Assembly (NCBI GenBank): GCA_963585895.1
Contig: CAUZXS010004352.1
Coordinates: 1-64,000 of the forward strand
Reading direction: 5' to 3'
DNA: 64,000 bases
Source: Sepioteuthis lessoniana
Lineage: Eukaryota > Mollusca > Cephalopoda > Myopsida > Loliginidae
Part shown: in pieces, positions 10,621-21,335 of the stretch
Position numbering within the stretch: the stretch's first letter is position 1
Layout: each line of letters opens with the position of its first letter
Program-made: the position numbers and the translations under genes
The notes under the pieces: generated by a model
Databases searched by the model: none
The model's input: only the letters and a program-made list of their open reading frames with translations
Told to the model about the DNA's origin: nothing

Positions 10621-11170
10621 TTTTATACTAACAAACACATGGATGACAAACACAGGCACACACATATGAACACTCACAAGCCCACAGATGAAGGCATACA
10701 CACAGGTACACACGGATAAACACACATACATACAGGCACACACAGATGAACACACACACATACAGACATACAAGGAGGAACACTCACAGGCACACACATG
10801 GATGAACACACACATACAGGTACACATAGATGAACATTCACACATACAGGCTCACACAGATGAACACTCACACATATAGGCACACACAGATGAACACTCA
10901 CACATATAGGCACACACAGATGAACACTCACAGGCACACACACAGATGAACACACACGCATACAGGCACACACACATGGATGAACACTCACAGGCATACA
11001 CACAGATGAACACACACACATACAGGTACACACAAATGAACACATACAGGCACAAACAGATGAACATTCACAGGCACACACATGGATGAACACACACACA
11101 TACAGGTACACACGAATGAACACATGCAGGCACAAACAGATGAACACACACACATACAGGCATACAATAA
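10620..11170 (+). repeat. CA-rich minisatellite with GATGAACAC core
   Basis: A unit of roughly 24-38 bp, CACATACAGGCACACACA plus GATGAACA, recurs about 20 times. Some blocks are identical, for example two consecutive units near 10,857-10,925. Long open frames on the minus strand (such as 10,674-11,174) encode only Cys/Val repeats and are not genes. Confidence 0.85.
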
Positions 11171-11780
11171 ACACTTTTCATTTTTCCTTTAAAATTTTCA
11201 AGTCCACAGACATATATAAAATTATGTACACAAACATAGGAACACACAGATCAACACATACACACAGAAGAGCAAATAGACACACATACACACACACAAA
11301 CATATAAAAAACATTTCATTTTTACTTTAAAACTTTGTTATTCACTCTCTATAGATTTCTACATATAAAAGACATACACACACATGAACACATTGACACA
11401 GACACATGAAATTATAGATACACACACAGATGCATACAAAGATATACCCCGAGACACATCATTACATGAATACATAGACAGACAAACACACACAAGGATG
11501 AATATGTAAGACAAAAACTGAGCGCACACACACACACACACTAACAAAGGAATACATAACCACATACACTCATACACAGATGAACATATAGAAAAAAAAA
11601 TAGACACACACATATAAACAAACACACAAACACAGTTGCAAAAACACACAAATGAACATATAGACACTCACATATGAAGATGAACATATACAGATACAGA
11701 CACTAACAGATGAACACAGATAAATACTGATGAATATACACACACACAACGTCACAGAGATTAACACAAGCAAAAACTGG
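11170..11780 (+). repeat. CA-rich low-complexity sequence
   Basis: CACACA runs are interspersed with GATGAACATATAGA-type words, a looser continuation of the preceding array. Confidence 0.7.
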
Positions 11781-11809
11781 TTGGAAAATCAGGCAAATAT
11801 AATGGATTA

Positions 11810-12310
11810 AACAGTATTATTATATGTATAATTTAAATGCATTTCTAATGATTATGATAAAGTATAAGTAAGTTGGTGACGGTAGTCGAGGGTGACCAAA
11901 AGGCTCCCTTTTCAATAGCTACTACACCAAGGTGTAGGGGAGGGCGCTTTCCCAGGATTTCTCCACTACCCTTGATCCCTACCTTAAATTGCTAAGTGTT
12001 AAGCAAGGAGGCATCAAGTACCATTTTTAAAGTCTTTGGTATGACGTGACCTAGGATTGAACCCAGGTCTCCCAGTCCATTGGCGAACACTCTACCGATT
12101 AGGCCAATGAGCTGGTATAATAGGCTCATAATAAAGAAATGCATTAAAAATGAGGAAGAAAGGGATAGTCAGTGGTCAGGAATGAAGCAAGCATTTCTAA
12201 CAGAATGAGGCTATTGTATGTATAATTTAAATGCATTGCTAATGATTATAATATAAAAATGTATTTAAAATCAGGAAGAAAGGTACAGTCACTGGTTATG
12301 ATTGGCACTT
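11810..12310 (+). repeat. 115 bp tandem repeat, about 2-3 units
   Basis: AAATGCATTAAAAATGAGGA, AGTCAGTGGTCAGGAATG and CTATTGTATGTATAATTTAA recur. A SINE D lies inside at 11,873-12,117. The same unit forms an array at 49,450-49,900. Confidence 0.65.
11873..12117 (-). mobile_element. SINE family D, minus
   Basis: It runs from AAGTTGGTGACGGTAGTCGA (tail complement) to GCGAACACTCTACCGATTAGG and CCAATGAGCTGG (tRNA-like head complement). The box B complement GGATTGAACCC is intact. Confidence 0.8.
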
Positions 12311-12523
12311 TATTTGTCAATGCTCAGATGTAATCATATCATCAGTAATCACTTGGTTTGCATATCAATGTTCAGGTACAATGATGTATTTTCAATTGTC
12401 AATAATAACTACTTATCTCAGAGATGTTGAGAATCTCGCAACCAAGATGAGGACAATAATCTGACTAATGTAAATAATAACTTGTCACTTCAGAAATATT
12501 GCGAATATAACCAAGATCAAGTG

Positions 12524-12571
12524 TGTTTGTTTTACAGCATGTCAACCTTTATTGGGTTATTTAATGCCAAA
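12524..12571 (-). mobile_element. Family A or B tail fragment, minus
   Basis: TTTTACAGCATGTCAACC, ATTGGGTTATTTAATGCC is the shared hairpin tail; the body is missing. It abuts the duplicated site of the SINE D that follows. Confidence 0.55.
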
Positions 12572-12583
12572 TTACTTCTAGTG

Positions 12584-12801
12584 ATCTGGGAGACCTCGGT
12601 TCAATCCCCGGTTGAGTCATACCAAAGACTCAAGAAATGGTACTTGATGCCTCCTTGCTTAACACTCAGCAATATAAGGTAGGAATCAAAGGTAAAGTGG
12701 AGCAATCCAGGGAAAGGAGTAGCGCCTTCTTCTACGCCTTGGTGTAGTAGCTTTCGAAAAGGGAGCCTTCGGGTCACTCTCGACAACTTTACTTTACTTA
12801 C
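12584..12801 (+). mobile_element. SINE family D, plus, head truncated
   Basis: A perfect 12 bp duplication, TTACTTCTAGTG, lies at 12,572-12,583 and 12,802-12,813. The copy begins inside the tRNA-like region (TCTGGGAGACCTCGGTTC) and ends CGACAACTTTACTTTACTTA. Confidence 0.8.
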
Positions 12802-13008
12802 TTACTTCTAGTGTATGGGTTTCCAAAAGAAACTGTAACAGCTATAATGATGCCTTACAAGGACATGAAGGCTTTATTCTGCTACCTGATGGTGACACTG
12901 ACTACTTTGACATTGTCACTGGAGTCTTGCAAGGAGATACAATAACACCATTTCTCTTGATAGTCAGTCTAGATTACATACTAGAAACATTAATAAATCT
13001 AATGAAAG

Positions 13009-13312
13009 GTCTAATGGAGGTGCCTGTGGTGTAATGGTTATCATCATAGGAAATGAACATGGCGATACGAGTTCAAATCCTGGCTGAGACTGATTGCATT
13101 TTCACATAGCACTAATACCCTTGGGAAAGGTATGAATCCAATTATTCTCCCTCCAGCTATGGGTACATAGTAGGGCAGACTAGGTTCTTCAACTTTGGTG
13201 AGGCAACTAGTCTAGGAGAAGGAAAACTCTGAATTCGAACCTGTTAAACTCCACTTAAAAATTGACCTTGTGTTATACCTGCCCAAGCGGAGGGGTTGGT
13301 AAATATGAATAG
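13009..13312 (+). mobile_element. SINE family C inside the reverse transcriptase
   Basis: The 12 bp site ATCTAATGAAAG is duplicated at 12,997-13,008 and 13,313-13,324. Canonical head GGAGGTGCCTGTGGTGTAATGG, box B-like GAGTTCAAATCCTGG and tail CCTTGTGTTATACCTGCCC are present. The first few bases, GTCTAATGG, are extra relative to other copies. Confidence 0.85.
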
Positions 13313-13458
13313 ATCTAATGAAAGAAAATGGTTCCACACAAATAGGCAAGAAACAGATGATATTGCATGGAAACTACGACAACTGCAAATTACACAGATG
13401 ATCTTGTGTCTTCTTGCAAGTACACCTGCTCAAGCAAAATCTCTGCTCCTTAACCTGG

Positions 13459-14373
13459 TTGGTTTGGTTTTATGGCATATCAACCTTTGTAGGTTATTTA
13501 ACGCAGAATCCATTTTTATACAACTAAATAGTTCTATTTCAAACAATTCAGTTTAGCATCAGTACACAGTTAAATTGTCAAAAACATTTCTATTTCAAGC
13601 TATTCAGTTTACTCAAACAGAGCTAATTCAGTTTAGTATAAATATAGATTTTCTTTACACACAGTTAAATGTCAAAACAGTTCTATATTAAACAATTCAG
13701 TTTAGTGTAAGTACAGTTTCAATATCAAAAACAGTTCTATTTCAAGCAATTCAGTTTTAGCACAAGTATGCAGTTAGTTCTATTTGACCCATAGATAGAA
13801 CCCTATCAGGTGCTACCACTCCGGGCCAGAGTGGACCTGGGAGTAACGGTAATGAAGGGGTGTTCCGCATTCCCCAAAGCTCCAGCATCATTTTTTAGTG
13901 TCATATCAGGACACTCATTGGGATGGGGGGGGGGTCTTCCCCCTCTGCAGAGGTGCAGTCAGTGTATTCTACAGCCCCAGCCAATTGGGCAATACCCAGA
14001 GTTAATGTCAAAACAGTTTTATTTCAGATAATTCAGTTTAGCAAAAGTGCACAGTTTAGTTGTCAAAGCAGTTCTATTTTAAACAATTCAGTTGAGCATA
14101 AATATCCAGTTTAAATGCAAAAAACAGTAAAGTCAAGAAACCATGGTTTAGTTCTATTTAACCCATAGATAGGACTCTTATCACTCCGAGCCAGAGTGGA
14201 CCTAGGAGCGATGGCAGTAAAGAGGTACACTGCAATCCCCAAAGCTCCAGCATTACTGGAACCTCACCATCAGATTGTTTAGTGTCATATCCAGGACACT
14301 CGTTGGAGGGGGGTTCTTACCCCTCTGCAGAGAAGCAGTTGGTGTATTCTACAGCCTCAGCCGACTGGGCAAG
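13459..14373 (-). mobile_element. Family A retroposon, minus, with two head modules
   Basis: The 10 bp site CTTAACCTGG is duplicated perfectly at 13,449-13,458 and 14,374-14,383. The tail complement (TTGGTTTGGTTTTATGGC) is at the left. Monomers such as CAGTTCTATTTCAAACAATTC follow. The conserved head occurs twice, about 13,785-13,995 and 14,155-14,370, each beginning near GACCCATAGATAG and ending near the CAGCC...ACTGGGC motif. The 915 bp unit went in as a single insertion. Confidence 0.85.
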
Positions 14374-14904
14374 CTTAACCTGGAACAGGCAGCAAGAGGC
14401 ATTGGTCTCTATGTGAACTCAGATAAAACAGGATGTGTTTTAGGCAAGATGGTGCCATCTCCTCATTAAATGGCAAGCCTCTGAAATCAGTAGACCAGTT
14501 CATATACCTTGGTAGCAATACCCCATCTACTAAAAGCAATTTCGACCAACATGTTGGTAAAGCATGGACTACTATTTATTGGTTATTGATCATATTGAAA
14601 TTTTATCTCTCTGATAAAAGAAAATGGGAATTCTTCCAAATTATAGCCATGTCAAAACTACTGCTTGGCTGCACCACTTGGACTCTTATGAAACAATGCT
14701 ATACGCTGTTTTGAAGGAAACCTGAAAGCAACACCCTACAAAACAACAGCTGTAAAGCCACTTATATCCAAGCTCACGAACCATCTAAGTAAGACAAGGA
14801 ATAACTTATCAAGAGTGATGGCCATCAGGGACAGAAGACAAGAGAGAGCCAAAGGAATCTGTGTTGATTTGATGACAATATGGTTTCAAGTAACAAATAA
14901 TGAT

Positions 14905-15220
14905 CAATTTATACATTATTATATGGTTTTGAATAACTATTCCTATTAAATAATAATAATCATTTGTTTGTTCACAGTTATATGGCATCAAGTATTCCTA
15001 ATAATTTTTGATAAGATGTTTTTGACCCATAGACTCTAAAAGGTACTATCATTTAGGGTCAGAGACGACGTGGGAGTAATAGCAACAAAGGAGTATGTCA
15101 TACTCCTCAGGGCCACACTAAATGTCATATCCAAGATACCTCTTTTTTGTGTGTGTGGGGGTTGGGTTCTTACCACTCAACAACGGATACAATCGGTGTA
15201 TTGCAAGCTCCAATAAGAAG
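14905..15220 (-). mobile_element. Family A, diverged, minus
   Basis: Spacer words TTCACAGTTATATGGCATCA and AGTATTCCTAATAA precede a head module (TTGACCCATAGACTC, GGTCAGAGACGACGTGGGAG, ATGTCATATCCAAGATACC). The tail is missing. Confidence 0.6.
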
Positions 15221-15534
15221 GGTGAAAATGCAAGGTACAGAAGAAACTAATCTCCAGCCCTTGCAAATTTTGCAGAAGAGTTTGGATCATAAAAAGATAC
15301 CATGTGTAAAACATTATGTGTATAGAATTATATAAGATTTAAAAAAAAAAAAATTACAAAAGCACTTAAGAGGTTCCTCAAGAATTCTCAGCTGATTAAA
15401 ACAAAAATACTTTTGATAAATCCTGATAGATGTCAGTACTGAGATTTTATTCCAAAAGCTTTTATTTATATAAATTCATAGCATCATTATTCAATCATTA
15501 ATGTATTTTCCTTTGATTTCTATAATCTTAAGGA

Positions 15535-16110
15535 AGAGAAAAATAGGAGATACAGAATAAAGAGGGGAGAAAGTAAAGAAAGAGGGAAAAAGAAAAAGAA
15601 CAAAGAATGCAAAGGAAAAGGAAAAGAAAAAAAATCTAAATAAAAAAAGATATACAGATAGAAAAAGAAAAAGAAGAAAGTGAGAAGAAAGAGTCAAGAA
15701 AAAGAAGAAAATACAACAAAAGAAGGATAGAAAGGAAAATAGACAAAAGCAGAGAATGAACAGATGATATTAAATGACCAAAAAAATACCAAACAAAATG
15801 AGAGAGAAAGAAAGAGAGTGAGAGTGTGATATGTCAGCATATAACATGAAAGATAGAGAGAAAGAAAAAAGAAAAGAAACAAAAAGAGAGAGAGAGAGAG
15901 GTGTCAGCCTATAACATGAAAGGCAGAGAGAAACCAACAACAAAAAAAAAAGAAACAAAATGAGATAGATGTCAGTCTATAACATGAAAGACAGAGAGAA
16001 AGAAACAAAACGAGAAAGAGAGATGTCAACATATAAGATGAAAGACAGAGAGTAAACAACAACAAAAAACAGTAAAAAATAAAAAAAATATTAAAAAAAA
16101 CCCTAAAAAA
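15535..16110 (+). repeat. Purine-rich tract (GAAA/GAGA)
   Basis: Long runs of AGAAAG, AAAAAGAA and GAGAGAGAG fill the stretch. A sub-repeat of about 70 bp with GTCAGCATATAACATGAAAG, GTCAGCCTATAACATGAAAG and GTCAGTCTATAACATGAAAG recurs at about 15,832, 15,901 and 15,970. Open frames are low complexity. Confidence 0.8.
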
Positions 16111-16495
16111 CTATCATTAATAAAAAAAAAATTCAAAGATGGGTCAAATGCAGACTCGACCATATTATCCATCTCCCTCATTCTGCTAATGTGAAGATGA
16201 TTCCAAGACAAATTAAAAACAAAAAACATTGAGCATGAAGGTTTAGGAAGCTACACCAAGATTATACTGCAAGGAAGTCGGTGTTTTCTTTGTGCAGCTC
16301 ACTTAGCAGTCACATACAGCAAAGTTTATCTTTACCATTCACAGACAACAAGTAAAGAATGAGAATAATCAATAAAATGCAGACAGATTGTCCTCTTGTG
16401 AGTGAAGACACACCCACACACCAAATATTAGTATACCAATATATGTCTCGGTAGATAAAACTAAGCACTAAGTGTACTGCAAAAAAAGTCACGTA
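16110..16495. other. No feature seen
   Basis: Mixed AT-rich sequence without a family match or credible open frame. Confidence 0.4.
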
Positions 16496-16745
16496 CCTAT
16501 AACACGCTCTAAAAGTAATGTCTGCTATTTATTTCCCGGGGATCTATAGCAGATACAGGGAGCACAATAGAACCATCAGATAGGGCAAGTTTTCTGCTAT
16601 AAAAGTTTTTCTTTCCCCTACATATTCTCCATCATTTGTTATACATTTTTTGTCAGCAATAAACAAGAAGCCTTGCATACTGCGTTTGTAAAAAAACTCC
16701 AGAGGAGGCAACCCACTTTTTCATGGAGGAGATGAGATTCCTGTA
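16496..16745 (-). pseudogene. Mariner-type transposase 3' end
   Basis: The minus strand reads, with small shifts, a KWVASSG-like stretch, FYKRSMQG, LFIADKKCITNDGEYV. That is the familiar close of mariner-like transposases (…RCxxxxGDYVEK), followed by about 120 bp of non-coding end. The rest of the transposase is missing. It matches the fragments at 9,205 and 36,066. Confidence 0.6.
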
Positions 16746-16754
16746 ACAGTTGTA

Positions 16755-16925
16755 TGTATTAACCAAACCACTACGTCACAAGTAGGATGTGACACAAGGT
16801 CAACCCTTAAATAGAGCACAACTTGTTTGAATCCTGAGTTTTCCTTCTTCTAGACTGATTGCCTTATCAAAGCTCAAAAACACAGTTAGCCCTATTATTT
16901 ACTTATTGCTATATCTGTTATAGGT
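16755..16925 (-). mobile_element. SINE family C, minus, head missing
   Basis: GATGTGACACAAGGTCAACC is the complement of the C tail, followed by TTTTCCTTCTTCTAGACTGA and CCTATTATTTACTTATTGC. Confidence 0.6.
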
Positions 16926-16929
16926 TCCA

Positions 16930-17306
16930 CAGAAATAAATAAAAGGCATCTTTTTTTCTTATTTTTTGTGAGAGACTTTCACATGATCTGTTGATATTTT
17001 TCAACTATCCTCATCTTTGTTGTGATTTTCATGTGAAATTTAAGATGAATTATTGAATGTTTTAGTCTCTTCTCTGGGCTGTTGTTAACCCCTTATCCCC
17101 CTCAAATTAAATTTGACCTTATATCAAACTTGCCTTCCTCCAAGGGCCTGAGAAAATAACATTCCCTACATCCTGTTGCTGAGCTCACAAAACACAGACC
17201 AAAAAAAAAAAATCAACTACAACTTCATATCGGTGTGCAGACATCTTTATTTAAAGCAATCCCATTATTCCATTAAAAGAAACGCTATGAATAAATCCTA
17301 TATTAA
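16930..17306. other. No feature seen
   Basis: AT-rich with possible scraps of a C tail near 17,110 (TTTGACCTTATATCAAACTT). No gene or intact repeat. Confidence 0.35.
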
Positions 17307-17489
17307 GCCTTTTATCCTTAGTAACTGACATGATCACTCTGGGTATGAAATATTGGGCTAACAATATATAGTAAAATAGAACTGAATTTAATCAGGCTTA
17401 TGATGTATAGTTCATTCCAAAATACAGAGCTTACAGTGCATAGAAAAATAGTGCTTAGCCCAAAATATTGGGCTCATAGGCTCAAAGGG
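17307..17489. mobile_element. Candidate 183 bp MITE with TTAA target sites
   Basis: TTAA occurs at 17,303-17,306 and 17,490-17,493. The outer bases GCCTTTTATCC and the complement of the right end, CCCTTTGAGCCT, are related, and ATATTGGGCTAA-like words repeat near both ends in opposite orientation. A TTAA site and CCCTTT terminus are typical of piggyBac-type elements; assignment is tentative. Confidence 0.45.
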
Positions 17490-17809
17490 TTAATTTATAA
17501 ATAAATATTTTTAATAATCTGTATCTTCATAGTAGTTTTTGTCAGAGAATTTGAGTTAAGTTGTTGTTAAACTAGCAATAAGTTTTTGGATTACCTTCAT
17601 CATTATTTTTGTTTTATGTGGTTGGTTGGTTGGTTGGTTTTATGGTATGACAATCCTTATTGGGTTATTTAAAGCCAAAATCAGGTTTTTGAATTTTTTG
17701 TAAACAATTATATAATTTCAAATAACCATTCCTAGTTAATAATGATAATCCTTTGCACAAAATTATGCGGTGTAAACTATTCTTATTATTTCTAAAACAT
17801 TATATAACT

Positions 17810-18295
17810 GCTTGCATTTTACATAGCGCTAATACCCTTGAGAAAGGTATGAATCCAACTATTCTCCTTCCAGCTATGGGTAAATAATAAGGCATACTGG
17901 ACTCTTTAACTGTGATATGGCAACTGGTTTAAGAGAAGGAAAACAATTTAAACCAGGAATAGACATGGAGAGGGATGGGTTCTGCCAGGCTATTCCTGCC
18001 CAAGACATGCTACCTGAGTAAGTAAGTTGGTGACCTTAGTTGAGGGAGACCCAAAGGCTCCCTTTTCAATAGCTACTACACTGAGGTGTAGCGGAGGGCG
18101 CTACTCCATTCCCTGAATTGCTCCACTTTACCCTTGATTCTTACCTTACAGTGCTGAGTGTTAAGCAAGGCGGCATCAAGTACTATTTTTTTAGTCTTTG
18201 GCATGACTCAATCTGGGATTGAAACCCAGGTCTCCTGGACCATTGGTAAACACATTACTCTAAAACCAAATTAGGTTACCAAATGAGTGAGTGAT
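17810..18295 (+). mobile_element. SINE family C variant, plus, split by SINE D
   Basis: The body GCATTTTACATAGCGCTAATA begins at 17,814 without a tRNA-like head. The alternative tail GGAGAGGGATGGGTTCTGCC, CCCAAGACATGCTACCTGAG breaks at 18,022. It resumes as ACTCTAAAACCAAATTAGG after the SINE D. Confidence 0.6.
18023..18262 (-). mobile_element. SINE family D, minus
   Basis: AGTTGGTGACCTTAGTTGAG through GTCTCCTGGACCATTGG is a nearly complete copy. The extreme tRNA-like end is missing. It sits inside a SINE C, which itself sits inside a family A element. Confidence 0.75.
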
Positions 18296-18344
18296 GATAC
18301 CTTCAAGTAACTATTCCTATTTAATCATGATAATAATAATGATA

Positions 18345-18880
18345 ATGAATGCAGTAAACCAGCTCAAAAAGAGTATAAGACTAGACATAACTGGGTGAGG
18401 AAGGAGCACTAGGAACTGTGCAAGAAGTTTAAATTCGACCATATGAACAAATGCTATATGCACAACCCAGAATCCGTCTTAGAAAATGAGACACAAAATT
18501 CTCTGGGATTTTGAGATACAAACGGCTCATCTAATCTTGCCCAGATGACCAGACTTAGAGACAGTCAACAAAAAAAGAGAACCTGCTGAATAGTAGACTT
18601 TGCCATCCTGGCTAACCACAAGGAAAAACTGAAAGAAAATGAAAAGAGAGATAAGTACCTAGACCTTGCTAGAGAATTGAAAAAGCTATGGAACATGAAA
18701 GTGATGGTGATACCAATTGTAATTGAAGTGCTCGGTACAGTCATTAAAGGTTTGGTACAGGGACTGGAGGACTTTATTGAGATCAGCCAGTATATTGAGA
18801 AGAGTCCTAGAGACTTGAGGAGACATACTGTCACTCAGACTCCAGTGAAAAACCATCAACTAACGCTGGTGTGAAAAACT
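18345..18880 (+). pseudogene. C-terminal fragment of a second LINE ORF
   Basis: Read with a few shifts, the plus strand gives LCKKFKFDHMN, MHNPESVLENET, then RDKYLDLARELKKLWNMKV and VIEVLGTVIKGLVQGLED. I recognise this, from memory, as the C-terminal region of a LINE polyprotein common in animals, which normally continues with a TTALLRSARILRRVL-like stretch that is lost here. Stops occur at several points. It differs from the other reverse transcriptase fragments in the window and ends near 18,880, inside a family A element. Confidence 0.65.
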
Positions 18881-19479
18881 TTCAAATGAGAAAAAAAATA
18901 ATAATTTGTTTTCACAAAGTATTATGGTTCTAAAGATTCCTATTTAATACTAATGATTTGTACCCAATTATATCTCAAGTAACTAGTAATAATAATTTTT
19001 AGTAATCAATTATAGCTTCAGTTAACTGTTATTGATATAAATGATTTGCACACAGTTATATGGTTTTAAGTATTCCTATTATAATACTAACAATTTTCAA
19101 ATAGATTTACAGGACCCAAACAAGTACTACCATGCCAGGTCAGAATGGACCTGTGAATAATGGCAATGAAGAGGTATGCTATACTTCCAAAAGCTCAAGA
19201 ACTGAAGTCTCACTATCAAATGCAGTTTCGTGTCATACTCAAGACATGCCTATTTTTTCTGGACTGAGGGGACATTTACCTCTCTGCAAAGAATGCTGTT
19301 GGCATATTTTAGATTCCACTGGCAGGGCTGAAGTGTAGATTGACTATGTCTTAAAGTCATACCTAAGATACTCTTTTTGCAGAAGAAGGGGTTTACCCCC
19401 TTCTGGAGAAGATACAGTTGACATATTCTAAACTCTGCCAACAGGACTAGGACATTCAGAAATTCTTCAAGAGTCTAGT

Positions 19480-20030
19480 GTTGTTGGTAAACTGGGAATT
19501 TTAAACAAAACCTTTTATTTTAATCCATAGGAGTGGATTATCATCTAAGCTTAGATGTTTTGGATCAGAGAATTACAGCTTCATTTGTTGCCTGTCTCTT
19601 CCACTAAAGTTGATCTAGTTACCTGGTAATTTGAAGTTCAATCCCTGCATCAGGCAGGTAAACATTTTTTATTTCCATCGGCATTTCTCTTTTCGGATAC
19701 CTCAGGCATGAGAGAGTGATTTTGATCTTCCCCTTCTTGATGAAATGGAGAGGTGCAGCCTAAGTGAGTAGAGAACCCTGAGACTGAACTAAAAAAAGTC
19801 AACATTCTTTATGTATGTCAGCATAAGGACAGCTTTAATACAATATTGTAATTTCATATGAGGACTCAACATCTATCCAACATTATAGATAATTTTTCCT
19901 TATCAAATTGATGATTAGTCTATAAAAGACATTTCACTTATAAGCTGTCTAATACAGTATTTTAGATAAGGTTTATAGATACAAAAATATGAACATGATA
20001 TGAATGCACAACAAAAAAAAGCAGGGATAT
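19480..20030. other. No gene seen
   Basis: A tRNA-like word at about 19,630-19,655 (GAAGTTCAATCCCTGC) may be a worn SINE head. Nothing else is recognisable. Confidence 0.35.
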
Positions 20031-20039
20031 TTGTATGAG

Positions 20040-20270
20040 AGTTAACATTGTAGGAATTGGAATCAACGACCTGAGTTCAAATCCAGAATGAGGCTACATT
20101 TCACTTCATGCTAATGCCCTTGGGAAAGGTATGAATGCATCTGTTCATCACCTAGCTATGGGTAAATAGCCAGGTAGATTGGTTCATTTAGCTTTGGTAA
20201 GTCAACCAGACTAAGAGAAGGAACCTTGTGTTACATCATGTTTGTGATGGTGGGGTTGGGTGAACATCTA
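20040..20270 (+). mobile_element. SINE family C, plus
   Basis: The head is worn (GAGTTAACATTGTAGGAATTG) but the box B-like CTGAGTTCAAATCCAG is good. The body has CCCTTGGGAAAGGTATGAAT and CTATGGGTAAATAG, and the tail CCTTGTGTTACATCATG. Confidence 0.65.
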
Positions 20271-20279
20271 ACATATAGA

Positions 20280-20830
20280 TGGCTATTTGCAGGTGGTTAT
20301 GGTGATTATCTGACCCCACTGGCATTTCACTTGGTTGGGGCACCCCAAACATCAAGGACTAATTCTGATGCTATCCGTCTTACTGCAATGGGATAGGTAC
20401 ATTCAGGGTGGAGATGGGAATGACTGCCTCTTTGGACTGTACTTTGGTTATATCTCCTCTTACAAGCCAAAATTGCTAAGTTTTTATCCAAGACCTCACA
20501 AGACTAGAATGTAATACAAGGTCATTGTAATGTGGAGTGACCATCAGGACTGTTTTAAAAACTGGTTAGATTCTATCATTCCTGTTCAAGAGGTGCCTCA
20601 GGCACCAAGCAATAAGCCAAGCCCTTACACTTTTTAGATGAGGGAGCAGGTGCTGATTGGTAAGGGATAAAATGCCTCCTGGAACTAAGGTGTTACTTTT
20701 ATGTGCCTCCTGAGCCAAAAGCCAAGAAGTGATTGTGAGAGGGAAATCCCACTCTGAAAACAGATAGACTTGGAAAGGATGAGAGCTCTTCCTCCACTTA
20801 TAGCCATCATCCCTTTACCAGGCATACATC
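20280..20830. other. Unclassified sequence, less AT-rich than its surroundings
   Basis: This stretch has noticeably more G and C than its neighbours and no match to families A to D. No long open frame is present on either strand. It could be a decayed transposon interior or 5' region. Confidence 0.35.
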
Positions 20831-21179
20831 TACTATAGAGGCATATTCACAAAGATTTATGTTCATAGTCATAAAAAAAAGAAGAGGAAGAAAGACAAAA
20901 AATGGCAAAAACAGACAATCAATCTTTACTTGAAAAATGGAGCCTTGACAAGTATTTGATCATTTATTTCTCTTAACAGTTTAGAGGCCTGATAAAATTT
21001 CCAAATTTATCACAAATGAAATTCATATATGTTACATATACATAAATGCAGACACATAGAATATGCGAAATTGAATAAGTAATGAAAATAAATGTTGTAC
21101 ATTTAAAAAATCAATTTAATAATTGGAGGAGAATTCAAAAGACATTAATAACTGTAGATATGTGAACATACAAACAAAG

Positions 21180-21275
21180 CATGTATATATGTGTGTGTTT
21201 GTGTTGTGTGTGAAAGAAAGTGTGTATATATGTGAATATACAAATGAAGCACATGTATGAATATGTATGTGTGAG

Positions 21276-21335
<60 letters not shown>

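Larger units (their letters stand above)
12814..14880 (+). pseudogene. Non-LTR reverse transcriptase, copy 2, broken by SINEs
   Basis: Three exon-like pieces of one reverse transcriptase are visible: 12,814-13,008, 13,313-13,458 and 14,374-14,880. The first reads LPKETVTAIM with a GVLQGDT-like motif (GAGTCTTGCAAGGAGATAC). The second has the catalytic Y-T-D-D at 13,391-13,402, where related genes usually have YADD, then ASTPAQAKSLLLNL. The third reads LEQAARGIGLYVNSDKTG, LNGKPLKSVDQFIYLGS, LLGCTTWTL and then frays. Stops and frameshifts occur throughout. SINE C and a family A element split it with their own target duplications. This is the longest reverse transcriptase copy here. Confidence 0.85.
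17615..19480 (-). mobile_element. Family A variant (A2), minus, heavily nested
   Basis: The tail complement, with an expanded (GGTT)n start, is at 17,615-17,690. Spacer monomers ATAATTTCAAATAACCATTCC and GCTTCAGTTAACTG lie at 17,700-17,810, 18,295-18,345 and 18,895-19,100. Two head-like modules lie at about 19,110-19,335 and 19,340-19,450. A SINE C, a SINE D inside it, and a LINE fragment interrupt the element. The A2 head differs by GATACAGTTGACATATTCTA. Confidence 0.6.

Noticed and set aside
10674..11174. 166-codon minus-strand open frame
   Set aside because: It translates the CA-rich minisatellite into Cys/Val/His repeats; no domain or start context.
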